Part shown: one piece after another, positions 25,366 to 36,125 of the stretch
How the letters are laid out: each line of letters starts with the position of its first letter
Numbering within the stretch: position 1 is the first letter of the stretch
Assembly (NCBI GenBank): GCA_029891385.1
Contig: CM057234.1
Coordinates: 21,190,350-21,254,349 of the forward strand
Direction of reading: 5' to 3'
DNA length: 64,000 bases
Source of the DNA: Erythroxylum novogranatense
Lineage: Eukaryota > Streptophyta > Magnoliopsida > Malpighiales > Erythroxylaceae
Translations under genes and position numbers: made by a program
Notes under the pieces: generated by a model
The model's input: only the letters and a program-made list of their open reading frames with translations
Told to the model about the DNA's origin: nothing
Database searches by the model: none

Positions 25366-26802
25366 ATTTATACATATGTATATGATTGGGTATTTATGGA
25401 AATGTGCAAATTAGTGATGTGAAAATGTGTGTATATAAAAGAGCAAATAGAGCGACAACATTTAGACATTGTCGGGACGTCAAGGTAATAGCTATCTGGA
25501 GCATCCTATGAGTAACCTAGATGGTCTCACTTGATTAATTGTTTGTTTTAAATTCTATATTGAATTATTATATGAATGTGATTGTATTGATTCCGGACAT
25601 TGAATGTCCGAAGTGCTTAATGCATGAATAATATATTGAAAGTGGTTCTTGTTTGTGAATTTGACAAAATAAGTAATACTCAACATTATTGTTAAATGTC
25701 ATATTAAGGTCTAATGATAAATGTGAATCTGAATGTGATGCATTTCATTACATGAATATATGACAACATAAAGGCTGTTATGACTGAAGTAGCAATTGGA
25801 AAAAAGCTTAAAGCTTAGAATGTGATAAGAGCATCTGACTCAGTTGTTAATGTACCCGGTATCTACTAAGGGATATGGGACAATATCTTAAACAAGCTCG
25901 GGATCCACAAGAGATATGGGCTAGTAAAAGGCACTCAGTCATAACAAAGTAATAAATGAAAGTAAGTCTCATGAGCATTGCATATAAAATTGATATATAT
26001 GTTTCAAATGATCAAAATGGACTTTTTGACTGTTTTGAATGTGAAATGTGAAATAAGTGAACAAAGTGGCATATGATGCTATATGATTATTAATGAAATG
26101 ATGTGAATTATGTGATTACATAAATTGTATGTGTTGTTTTATAACTGAGCCATTGATGATGAGTAGCTCACTGAGTTCACAAAACTCATCAAAATGGGAG
26201 AGGATATTAGTGACAGAGAGACTCTAGAAGAAATATAATTTTTTGTACCTTTAGATCGAAAAAATGACTCAAATGTCGGTCAGTTAAGACTGAAAGATCC
26301 AGATAAAATTTTTGTATAATTCCTCGTATATGTAGCGTGTTCTGTATATAGAGATGTAAATTTAAATTAGTTTTTTTATAATGTACATATATGGAAGTCT
26401 AAAAAAGGACTTGGCTTTAGTATTTGTTAAATGAGCGTTTGTTCTAGCCGTCCAAAAATTCAAAACCGGACAAAAGAAATGGGGGTAATGCTGACATGAA
26501 GGACTATGACATCAATGATCAGCTGCCTATTCCACGTCTTCTAACTTGGGCAATACGATATGTATGTTTCACTTGGAATCTAGAAATTTCGTGCCTGGTT
26601 TCCTTACCTGCTCTCTATTTTTGGGTGCCTATATTATTTATACCTTCTCACTCGCACACCCTCCAGTATTTGAGTTTCACAGATTCCTCTTCCTTCAAAA
26701 ATTTCAGCTTTCTTCTGTGTTTCTGAGTATTTTCTTTTCCTTCCCTTCCCCTTTTCCATTGGTGTTTCTTCTGAGAGAGAATTGCCCTTGGGAGCCGACA
26801 AC
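25366..26802. other. Intergenic DNA upstream of the AAA-ATPase gene
   Basis: This is AT-rich DNA with no coding region that I recognise. A phrase near 26160-26190 (GTAGCTCACTGAGTTCACAAAACTCA) resembles the interior of many plant gypsy LTRs, so part may be an old plus-strand LTR relic, but no ends were found. The last 150 bp before the ATG at 26803 are pyrimidine-rich and probably include the 5' leader. A TATATTATTTATA stretch at about 26630-26643 could be the TATA box (inference only). Confidence 0.4.
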
Positions 26803-28293
26803 ATGAAGTCAGGGGAAATGTTTGCTAATCTGGGATCGATCATTGCTAGTGTCATGTTCATCTGGGCCATGATTAAACAATACTGTCCATACGAACTACG
26901 AGAGTGGGTTGAAAAATACTGCTCAAAAGTCTTCACTTTCTTTTATCCGTATCTTCAGATCACCTTCAACGAGTTCACCGGAGAGCGTTTCATGCGCAGC
27001 GAAGCTTACTCTGCTATAGAAACTTTCCTTGGCTACAATTCCTCAATGCAAGCCAAGCGACTTAAAGCTTCCGATTCAATAAAGACCAACCAGACACTTA
27101 CTCTAAGCATGGACGATTTTGAAGAGGTTGCTGATGAATTCCAAGGTGTCAAACTACGGTGGGCATCCGGGAAGCACTACTCCAAGAATCAGACAATTTC
27201 TTTCTATCCATCCTCAGAAGAGAGAAGATACTACAAGCTCACTTTCCATAAGAGGCACAGAGATCTCGTAATTGGATCGTATCTGCCCCATGTCCTTAAA
27301 GAGGGTATGGCAATCAAGGTGAAAAACCGGCAAAGAAAGCTTTACACTAACAGTGGATCATATTGGAGCTGTGTTGTGTTCCAACATCCTGCGACTTTTG
27401 AAACAGTAGCCATGGAACCAAAAAAGAAGAAGGAAATTGTTGATGATTTGATCACATTTAGCAAATCAGAAGAGTTCTACGCCAGAATTGGCAGGGCTTG
27501 GAAGAGAGGTTATCTACTTTATGGTCATCCAGGGACTGGTAAGTCGACAATGATTGCGGCTATGGCCAATTTACTGAACTATGACATTTATGATCTGGAG
27601 TTGACTGCTGTTAAGGACAACACCGAGCTTAGAAAGTTACTAATTGAGACTTCAAGCAAATCGGTGATTGTTATAGAGGACATAGATTGTTCTCTTGATC
27701 TAACCGGTCAGAGAAAGAAGAAGGTGAAAGAGGAAGAGAAAGACGCCACGCCCAAGGACCCAAATCACAAGCAGCAGAAAGAAGAAAACACAAGCAGTCA
27801 TGTGACACTATCAGGACTGCTGAATTTCATTGATGGGCTTTGGTCAGCTTGCAGAGGAGAGAGATTAATTGTCTTCACAACCAACTTCAAGGAGAAACTT
27901 GATCCTGCTTTGATCAGGAGAGGTAGGATGGATAAACACATAGAGCTTTCTTATTGTAACTTCGAAGCTTTCAAGGTTTTGGCAGACAACTACCTGAAAC
28001 TCGAATCACATCAATTGTTCACAAAGATTAGCAAGTTGTTGGGCGAAGTCCAAATGACTCCTGCCGATGTCGCAGAGCATCTGATGCCAAAGACTTTTCC
28101 AGGAGATCCCGAGACTTGTCTGGAGAGTCTTATCAGAGGTCTTGAAATTAAAAAACAAGAAGAAGAAGAAACAGTGAAACATAAAGATTCTTCCACCGAA
28201 AAAGAACAAGAAGCCCGAGAGGATTCATCCATAAAAAAGGAAGCAGAACAGGACAAAGAACCAGCGGAGAGTGATCAGTTGGGAAACAAGTGA
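26803..28293 (+). CDS. AAA-ATPase, BCS1-like/ASD-mitochondrial family (496 aa)
   Basis: This is an intact, intronless frame. Residues 6-24 form a hydrophobic N-terminal anchor and residues about 28-125 match the plant AAA-associated domain (FTGERFMRSEAY, AKRLKA, DDFEEVADEF). The AAA module follows: Walker A GHPGTGKS at 241-248, Walker B VIVIEDIDCS at 288-297, sensor region FTTNFKEKLDPALIRRGRMD with the arginine-finger Arg pair at 372-373. The C-terminus (about 450-496) is a charged Glu/Lys tail. Relatives are membrane-anchored ATPases of the mitochondrial outer membrane or ER, several induced by stress or pathogens (family knowledge). The start is the first in-frame ATG; an upstream TTG at 26782 is in frame but not needed. 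Walker A has His at its second position, where relatives usually have Pro. From memory, Arabidopsis At5g40000/At5g40010 are the positional homologues. Confidence 0.93.
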   Translation: MKSGEMFANLGSIIASVMFIWAMIKQYCPYELREWVEKYCSKVFTFFYPYLQITFNEFTGERFMRSEAYSAIETFLGYNSSMQAKRLKASDSIKTNQTLTLSMDDFEEVADEFQGVKLRWASGKHYSKNQTISFYPSSEERRYYKLTFHKRHRDLVIGSYLPHVLKEGMAIKVKNRQRKLYTNSGSYWSCVVFQHPATFETVAMEPKKKKEIVDDLITFSKSEEFYARIGRAWKRGYLLYGHPGTGKSTMIAAMANLLNYDIYDLELTAVKDNTELRKLLIETSSKSVIVIEDIDCSLDLTGQRKKKVKEEEKDATPKDPNHKQQKEENTSSHVTLSGLLNFIDGLWSACRGERLIVFTTNFKEKLDPALIRRGRMDKHIELSYCNFEAFKVLADNYLKLESHQLFTKISKLLGEVQMTPADVAEHLMPKTFPGDPETCLESLIRGLEIKKQEEEETVKHKDSSTEKEQEAREDSSIKKEAEQDKEPAESDQLGNK

Positions 28294-28521
28294 GCAAGTA
28301 GACATAAGAATAGAAGTGAGCGGCTGCAAAAAGAGATAACAATTTGGATTGTGTAAGAAAGAAACACAAAACAACCGTATGTATGAGCGGTAACTTTGAT
28401 AAGTGACTGCCATGTCTTTTCTCAAAATCAAGGGCCTAATGATTGTGGTTTGTTTCGGATGTACAGCGTGATCGTCTTTGCTCACGATTTCAGTTATTAT
28501 AAGCATCCTACTACTAATCAT

Positions 28522-28527
28522 AATAAA
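28522..28527 (+). terminator. Candidate polyadenylation signal of AAA-ATPase gene
   Basis: AATAAA lies about 230 bp after the stop codon, followed at once by a perfect 20-bp tandem duplication (28528-28547 and 28548-28567) containing TTTTGT. The position and the U-rich context fit a plant poly(A) site, but cleavage cannot be read from sequence. Confidence 0.4.
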
Positions 28528-28572
28528 TCTGGAATGATTTTGTCCGTTCTGGAATGATTTTGTCCGTACAGT

Positions 28573-28785
28573 CTTACCGTTAGTGACGGAGCCAGAAATT
28601 TATAATAGAAAGGTCTAAATATTCATTTTATTTAAATTTTAGATAGCCTAATATACTATTAGCCCCTCAAATAACTTCATCCTCATATATGTAAATATAT
28701 ATATATATATAACATTTAATTTTTTAAAAATTTTGGGAGGGCCAGTGCACCACTGGCCCCTATGCAGCTACGTCCATGCTCACCG
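28573..28785. mobile_element. Possible small non-autonomous DNA transposon relic
   Basis: An AT-rich 200-bp segment lies between GTGACGGAGCC on the left and GCTACGTCCATGC on the right, whose reverse complement partly matches (GACG.AGC). Near its right end is a GGGAGGGCCAGTGCACCACTGGCCCC hairpin, typical of the dispersed plant repeats ending in a GGCTCCGCC-like sequence. Candidate duplications outside (TTACCGTT and TCACCGCT) match only loosely. Confidence 0.35.
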
Positions 28786-28789
28786 CTGA

Positions 28790-29482
28790 TTTCTTCTATA
28801 AGGATAAAAATCATTGGGTGATAGAGAACCTTCGTAAACATCAGACCGTACAAGGTTTAGAGTAGGCATTAGTTTTTGGAACAGCATGCTGGTATTTATG
28901 AACTTGGCGTAACAAAACAATTTTTGAACCTCAGTTTACATGGCCGCTGCATCCTCATATTATCATCTTTAAATATGTCCATTTGTTTGTTCAAGCGAAA
29001 CTCTTGGTTGCACGTGCACTAATGAGTCCACCGCAGCGTGTGGAAACCCTGGTGGGATGGACTACTCCTGCACAGGGTTTGATCTGCCTCAATACAGATG
29101 GAGCATATAGCACCTCGACATCACGGGCTACAGCAGGAGGTCTCCTCTGGGACCACAAAGGAAAATGGCTAGGTGGCTTTGGACACAATATTGGGTATTA
29201 CACTTCAGTTTGCACCAAACTCTGGGGAGTATACACCGACCTCTCATTGGCGTGAAGTCTGGGATATCGGCGAGTGGAACTTGTCGTTGACTCCCTTACT
29301 GTTATCAGTTTCTCAGCATCCTCCACTCCACCGTCGGCTCCCTTTAACAACTTTATTTTAGGAATTCACCACTTACAACAACGTCAATGGATAGTGAAGG
29401 TTAGACATATTTACCGTGAAGCTAATCGAGTTGCGGATTAGCTAGCCAACCAGGCCAAGTCTCTAGAACTAAGCGTCTATTA
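28790..29482 (+). pseudogene. LINE (non-LTR retrotransposon) RNase H domain relic
   Basis: A single reading frame runs from about 28800 to 29480 with four stops (28863, 28899, 29253, 29439). Landmarks are FGTACWYL, TWRNKTIF, LICLNTDGAYS, GGLLWDHKGKWLGGF, LGYRRVELVVDSLTVI and VRHIYREANRVAD, the standard order of the RVT_3-type RNase H at the end of plant L1-like LINEs. The N-D-G-A core is kept. Each stop stands where the family has Trp. The relic is followed by about 110 bp and a (TAA)n tract that may be its tail. Confidence 0.85.
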
Positions 29483-29594
29483 ATATCAAAACTCGCCTAT
29501 GGGTTATGCTACTATCCTTCTAGAGGATATATCTAGGATTTCCTTTCTCCGCTTAGTAACTTAGTATGTTTGTACTTCTCCTATTATTTTTTAA

Positions 29595-29597
<3 letters not shown>

Positions 29598-29625
<28 letters not shown>

Positions 29626-29667
29626 GTAATAATAATAATAATAACAACAACAACAACAACAACATAA
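29598..29667 (+). repeat. (TAA)n-(CAA)n microsatellite
   Basis: About 16 TAA-type units with one interruption are followed by about seven CAA units. Its position just downstream of the LINE relic suggests it began as the LINE's 3' tail (inference). Confidence 0.8.
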
Positions 29668-31074
29668 ATCTTGTTCATACACAAGATCTAGGAAGCTTCA
29701 GTAATACACAATCTTATCCTTAATTAGTAGAGAACTTGTTTTTAATTTTAGTTATTATACTATCCGTATATCTTTGTAAAAAAGAAACCCAGGGTTGAAA
29801 ATTCGGAATGGATCCAATATCGACTACAGTAAATTATGAAATTTTTTGGTATTTTGATTCCGTAAAAATCAAGATCACTTTAATTTTATAAAATGATTAA
29901 CACATAAATTATCATAAAGTATGAAAACTTATTATGAATCTTAATCATTTTCTTGTCATATCCTATGAACTCTTTCCGAAATTGATTCATCACGATCACT
30001 GTCGTCACACAAGTATTCGACTTCTAATGGCATCGATAGAATAGGTTGAGAAAACTTTGTAACTCTTACATATGGGCTAAGCAAGAAATATTAGCTCAGC
30101 TTAAGCTTATTTATAATAAGTTATATATATTTTAATATTTTAATTGAAATTAAATTCTAATTTCAATTAAATTATTAAAATAAATAATTCTAATTAAATG
30201 CTAATTATTTTCAAATAAGATTCAATATCTTATATTGATCATTATTTATTAAATTTCTCACATTTAATTATAAAGTTTATCAAATTTTACAATCAAGTTT
30301 AACTTGATTAAATTATATTTTCTCTTCAACCTATTCTTTATATGTAGCCTATTAGGTTCTTAAATATATTGACAATAAATATAAATTATAATTTTAAATA
30401 ATATTTAGGATTAGATAAATTAAATTCCTCTAATTTATCTTTAATTCTTTAATTAAATTATTTATATTGATAAATCAAGATTGTCATGTAATAACACATA
30501 ATAACCATCCTAAAGTTCCAAGTATTATTCAATCATTTCATCATACAATATTTCAATTAGACATAGAGCATGAAATGCCTACTCCATTTTGAGTCCAATC
30601 ATATTAGTTCTTCGTGCTTAGCTATTGATTAAATTAATGGCATTTGTAAACTATTTTCAAGGTGTCATTCCAACAACATAACATTTTTCCTAATTACTTT
30701 AAGGTGATGAATCTTATCTTGATCACTCAACTACCTCCATATGGTTCATGTTATATCTAATAACTGTCGACTGAACAACCTATAATTAGAATAAATCGTA
30801 AATAGTATCAAAATATAGCAATTCTTATACAAGATAACTTTGGAGACCTTAAGTTAAAGGATTACTTATACAATCTGTAATAATGAGAATTTCTATAGAC
30901 ATACAAGTAATATTCCAAATTGATTTTTTTTATATCAGGCCACTTCAATGACTTTGTTCTCTAATAAACACTCACACGTTTGTTTCAGTATCTCTATACT
31001 TTAACCTATCAGATCAACTACTTCTTTCATAAGAAAAAACATAATGTATGCTAGTCTTTTTATGTTTTACTAAT

Positions 31075-34000
31075 TGTTCGGCACCGTTTCCAGAACCCAA
31101 CTCTTGAAACCATAAGATGTGAGCTTATTCCAATGAAATCCATCAGAGTTTCAGTAATCACTTGAGCCAATTACAGAGCAGAACTTATTCCCAATGAAGT
31201 CTCTTTAACCATTTTACAAGGAAGTCAATATGAACATACATAACTAAACTACTTCAATCTATCATTTCATTTCTAAAGCAACAGAGTTTGAAATACTTTG
31301 TTTACATATCAAAAGTCACACCATTGGCTTATTACAAAAATACAAAAATAGCAAATTTAAAGAAATTCCCTTAGGCTCTTGATCACTTGATCTCTTAGCT
31401 ATCATTTGAAGATGGAATAGAAAGGGGGTGAGCTTGAAAGCTCGTAGGTAACAATTTATGACAAAAAATAAGCAAAAACTATTGAAAAAGTTCACTTGTC
31501 ATAGAAAATTCTCATTTAGTTCATAAAGCACTTGTTTCTAAAAATTCTCATCATGTAGTCAAAATCTCAAACTATAAAACATGAATGCATCAAACTTGTT
31601 TACATAACATAAACACATAAGCACATCATAATAGTTTGGGTAGATCCATAAACATGACGCACTACATATTTCCATATAATGGTCTTGTGTAGTCGTAAAC
31701 TTGAGGAAGTCCATGACGGATCGCCGTGCCACTAGTGGGCAGGCAAGAGAAGTCTATAACTTGGTCAACGTGCACGTGACATTCTTGATGGACTACCACA
31801 AACCCACATAACACATATTTCATAACTTGTAAACTTGTTGCCCAAAATGGTACTTTTTGAAAACTTGCATTTCGTATACTTGATATATTTTGGAAACCAT
31901 TCTCGAAAACATGATTTCATAAACATGTATCTTTTCAAAAAAAATCATTTTCAGAGTCTTTTCATCAATCATTAACACAATTAATGTAGCAAACATATAA
32001 CAATTTCACAATTCATTCAAGAAGCAATAAATGCAACACTTATGATGCAATTGAAATCATTCAACTTTCTTGATTCAAAGAAAACATTTAGTGGCTTATT
32101 TACTCTATTATAAACATGTACCCACCTTGATTTCCTTTCTTATAGACTTGCTAAAAAATGCCTCTTCTTTTGTTCCTCTTGCCTATTTTGATTCCTTTAT
32201 ACAATAATAAAAATCACACTCAATAGGGTTTTTAATTGAAAATCCTTCAAGTACAATCACTAAAATTGGTTCTAGAATACTTAAACCCAAGCACTTTTTA
32301 AACTCCATGAACTAAAATCCTTCCAAAAATTTAAAAGTTTTAAAATGATCTAACCTTCATTCTTTACCAAATGAAGAGATTTTTAGCTCAAAGAGAAGCT
32401 TTTCTCTTCCTCTACTTGTTTCCTTTCTTGAACAACCTCAAAATCTCTCTTGACGGCTAACACAATTGAAACCCTAACCTGTTTTCTATTCTTTCTCTCC
32501 TTCTCTTCTTCGCTTCGTATTTCTCTCTCTTCTTCATGACACTCTCTCTTTTTCTCTTCAATTTTCGTTCTTCTCTCTTCTTAAAATTCCAGACAACACT
32601 TTTTCTTCCAATTATGCCCTTAATGATCGAGAAATGTCCCATTTGTCCTTCCATTTATGTCTTATGTCTTTTATGCTTAAGTGTCTTACCAAAAGTACCC
32701 TTGAACATTCTGACATAACATTTTCTTTTAGAAAAACGTTCTCCATTGTCTTAACTTTCTAATGGTACCAAAATCAATCCATTTAGTTCAGAACTCTAAA
32801 AGTATTGCCCCAAACATTTTCGGGCTGTTCTTATATTGAAACAATACACTATACTCAAATTCGTCCCAAAAATTGAAAGTCTTAGAGACTGAATTAGATT
32901 TCAATTTCTTCATACCATTTGTAGCTCTATGTCTCTAGTTTATCTTGAAACAAGGATCATCTTATTTGAAGCTATACCGATGAAGACATCATTAAAATAC
33001 CGAAGTATGTTCAGTAAAACATCTCATTCATACTCTTCCAACCAATACTCTTACTTTGATTCAATCCATCTTTTTTGAATTCCCACAAAAAGCTATCAAA
33101 TTCTATGGAGGGACAGAAAAATGTGTTAAGAAGCTATTGGTTCAAGAATTACAATATTTGGAGGTCAGATAACAAAGTTATGGCTAAAAGAATCAAACAT
33201 GATTTTTCCCTCAATCATATTGAATCAGTCGCGGGACAAATGGCATAACTTTTGTATAGATGTCGGATTAAGATCATCTTAAGAAGGTTTGATAGAAGAC
33301 TTCGACATCTACAAATTTTATGAGAACTTCGAAGATAGATTATATCGTCTAAAGTGTCAAATTTGGATCAGAATATGTTCCGGTTAATGTAAGACGAAGC
33401 AGAAAGTCAACCTAAGACGAAGGGTGAGACGAATTGAGAAAAACAGATGAAACACAAAGAGCAGACGAAGAGAAAAACAAACGAAGCAAAGAGCAGACAA
33501 AGCAAAAAAATAGACGAAGCAAAGAGCAGACGAAGCAAAGTGTAGACGAAGCAAAAAGCAGATGGAGCGAAGAGTAGACAAAGCAAAGAGTAGATGAAGC
33601 AAAAAGCATTCAAAACAAAGTCAACTTAAGATGAAACAAAGTCAACTTAAGACGATGCAACTCTTAAGATGAAGCAGAGTAAAATTAAGATGAAGCAAAG
33701 TCAATTTAAGACAATGCAACTATTAAGACGAAGCAGAGTCAACTTAAGACGATAGAACTCTTAAGACAAACTAAAGTCAACTTAAGACGAAGCAAAGTCA
33801 ACTTAAGACAATGCAACTCTTAAGACGAATGACATCATCACAAAGGATACAATTTTATAAACGATATGATGTCATCATAGACGATATGACATCATCACAA
33901 ACGATATATCTTTACAAACGATACCACTTTATACTCCTAAACATCTTCCCTTCTAAGGACCATAACTTTCGACTTAGATGTCCAAAAATTTCATGCATTA

Positions 34001-34730
34001 TACCTTTGGAAAGTTAAAAGAAAGACCTACAACGTTTTAGAAGACACCTTTCTCTAATTCAGTCTAAATCAATCTAGAAATTCCATCAAATTCAGAACAC
34101 GAATTTTACATTCATCCACCAATGTACTGCCAGTTCTCAACCTCATGTCAAATTTTGATATTCTTAAAGATAGGATTTAAATTCAATGTCTTCATGATAA
34201 ATGTAGCCATATGTCTCTGGTTTAATGCAAATTAATAATCATCTTGTGTAGATAACTAGAGAAAAAGTTATGACTAAAAGACTGAAATAAACTCAGTGAA
34301 CATTTTCCAAACTACCCATTTTGTTTCAAAAACTTTGCTTAACACAACTCATACCAAGATCACCTTTTCTACTTCATTTACTCCTCATTCTCAAGTCAAT
34401 ATCGTCCATAAAGAAATTATAATCCATGATTAATCATGAACACCAATAACAGAAAATACACAAGTATACATATCTTTCATAAACTTACTACACATATTCA
34501 ACTTCATTTTTCTTCTAACTTTCACTTTAATTTTTCCCATTTCATAACCTCTCATGTACCAAAAGCAACAAAGCAAAACATGAATCTATCCACACTTCTT
34601 CTTTACTACTTTAATCTTGTCTATCATTTCTAATTCAAAATTTTCATCACTTGTTCTTTACTCATGACTAATCGCCAAAAATTTCTCATTTAATAGTTCT
34701 AATCTTCTAAGAAAAATTCGAGGTCCAACA
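31075..34730. mobile_element. LTR-type insertion (3,656 bp) inside the copia LTR
   Basis: It starts TGTTCGGCACC and ends AGGTCCAACA, diverged forms of the TGTTGGACC...GGTCCAACA termini of this family. Flanks are CTAAT on the left and TTAAT on the right. The paralogous LTR at 45535-45550 reads through as CTATTAATGTCC without any insertion, which gives an empty site. Blocks 31380-32430 and 32730-33010 match the solo LTR at 36131-38570. An extra part at 33390-33915 holds tandem repeats. No protein domain is visible, so it is best read as a solo LTR with internal expansion. Confidence 0.65.
33390..33915. repeat. Tandem repeats: GACGAAGC-type and AAGTCAACTTAAGACGA-type
   Basis: From about 33408 to 33610 variants of a ~15-bp unit (AGACGAAGCAAAGAGC) repeat. 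From 33610 to 33830 a second unit (AAAGTCAACTTAAGACGA, alternating with ATGCAACTCTTAAGACGA) repeats. From 33828 to 33915 GACATCATCACAAACGATAT variants repeat. The three arrays abut each other. Their minus-strand open frames are repeat artefacts. Confidence 0.8.
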
Positions 34731-34951
34731 TTAATGTTCAGTTTTAATAGAAAAATAACTAGGAATAACTTAGGGATAATATATAAATTTAATATGAATA
34801 TCATCATTATAATGTCATCATAATTTCATTTGTAATATAGAATTATCTCATGGACTTTATCATATACATATAAACATGCACAAGATAAAGAATGTCTTTA
34901 AATTATTTTATTACTAAACTACGCCCATTGACTATTAAGCAAAAACCAACA

Positions 34952-36125
34952 ATCTCGCACTTGCACTAAGTAATCACCCAAGTATCTTATACCATATCAT
35001 CATATGATGATTTTGTTACTACGAGGACAATGGCTTAATGAGAGAATTCTACAAGATTATCTATAGAGAGCATTTGCTTAAATCCTACAACTTTCATCTT
35101 AATTATCATAATAATTAAGAAACTTTTTCTTAAATACACCTTTGAATTTTTGTGAGACCTTTGCTCCTTTGACATGCCCAATGGCTCTAATGTTCCTTAG
35201 TACATTACTATCCTAAACAATGCAAAGAAAAATATCACGTTCATTAAAGAACTTATTGATCCAATTAATCATTTCTGCTAAATGAAAAATATATAATTGC
35301 TTAATTAGCAACCATTGCTACATTGGATCCTTTTTAGTCTTAAAATGATATTGTTCTAAGCAAAATAAACCTTAATTAGGATTTATTTCTATAGTAAATA
35401 TCCTTATCTTCTTGAACTCAATCAACTCACACATAAAAAATTTAAATCTTTAATATTTCTTAAGTATCAAATATCTCAAATACTAAACAATTTTAGCATA
35501 TTATCTATGTACTTAGACTTAGAATAGGTGAACAACTTCCAATATATTTCTATAGATCTAATTCTTATAATTAAGTTGGTATCTTTTCCATATCTAATAA
35601 GAATTGCTCTTGGACAATTATATTTTCAACAATTAAAAATTAGAATTGTTGTTCTCTATAAGTAATATGTTTTAACAAACTCACACTAAAGAGGATAACT
35701 ATACTCCCACTAACTTTCTTGTAGATATGATAAATTCACAACCATCTCAAAAACAAATTATTTGAATTCATTAAAAAGTTAATCTTTCAATGTCTCGTAG
35801 CCTTGTAACTATGCATCAAATATATCAACAAAGGCAGTTCCAATTGGATGTGTTGTCATGAGATTTGAACTTTTAAAATTTTATCTTACTATCACTTCTT
35901 ATCTTGAGAACTATTCTCCTATAAGTGTTGATTGAAACAAACATTTTGTTAAATAGGTCTGTAAATTATATCCAACCTTTTGGATATCTAATAACCTTCT
36001 ATTATCCAATTTAATTCTAAACTTAGTGAATAACGCATACTTCAAGTAAGCATCACATCCTTAAGTCATTAACTTTGACTCTTTTAAAAAATTAACACTA
36101 GCTCTCTTATAGTTAAGTGTTTAAT
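34952..36125 (-). mobile_element. Copia internal DNA, 3' non-coding side
   Basis: It begins with the polypurine tract and the phrase ATCTCGCACTTGCACTAAG, the reverse of the conserved region before many copia 3' LTRs. It continues as AT-rich non-coding DNA to the solo LTR at 36131. No coding domain is seen. Confidence 0.6.

Larger units (their letters stand above)
29796..34951 (-). repeat. Copia LTR, left copy (about 1.5 kb plus a 3.66-kb insertion)
   Basis: The parts 29796-31074 and 34731-34951 align with 44191-45758: shared phrases include TATAAAATGATTAACAC, TCAATATCTTATATTGATC and ATTCCATGGACTTTATCATAT-type sequence (ATGGACTTTATCATATACAT in this copy). Its right end CCAACA borders the polypurine tract at 34952-34966. 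Divergence from its partner is large, so the insertion is old. Confidence 0.7.

Noticed and set aside
26782..26802. Upstream in-frame TTG as start of the AAA-ATPase
   Set aside because: Plant nuclear genes rarely start at TTG, and the ATG at 26803 begins the usual hydrophobic N-terminus of the family.
33384..33613. Overlapping hydrophobic minus-strand open frames rich in Leu, Phe, Cys and Ser
   Set aside because: They are read-through of the GACGAAGC tandem array in three frames, not a membrane protein gene.
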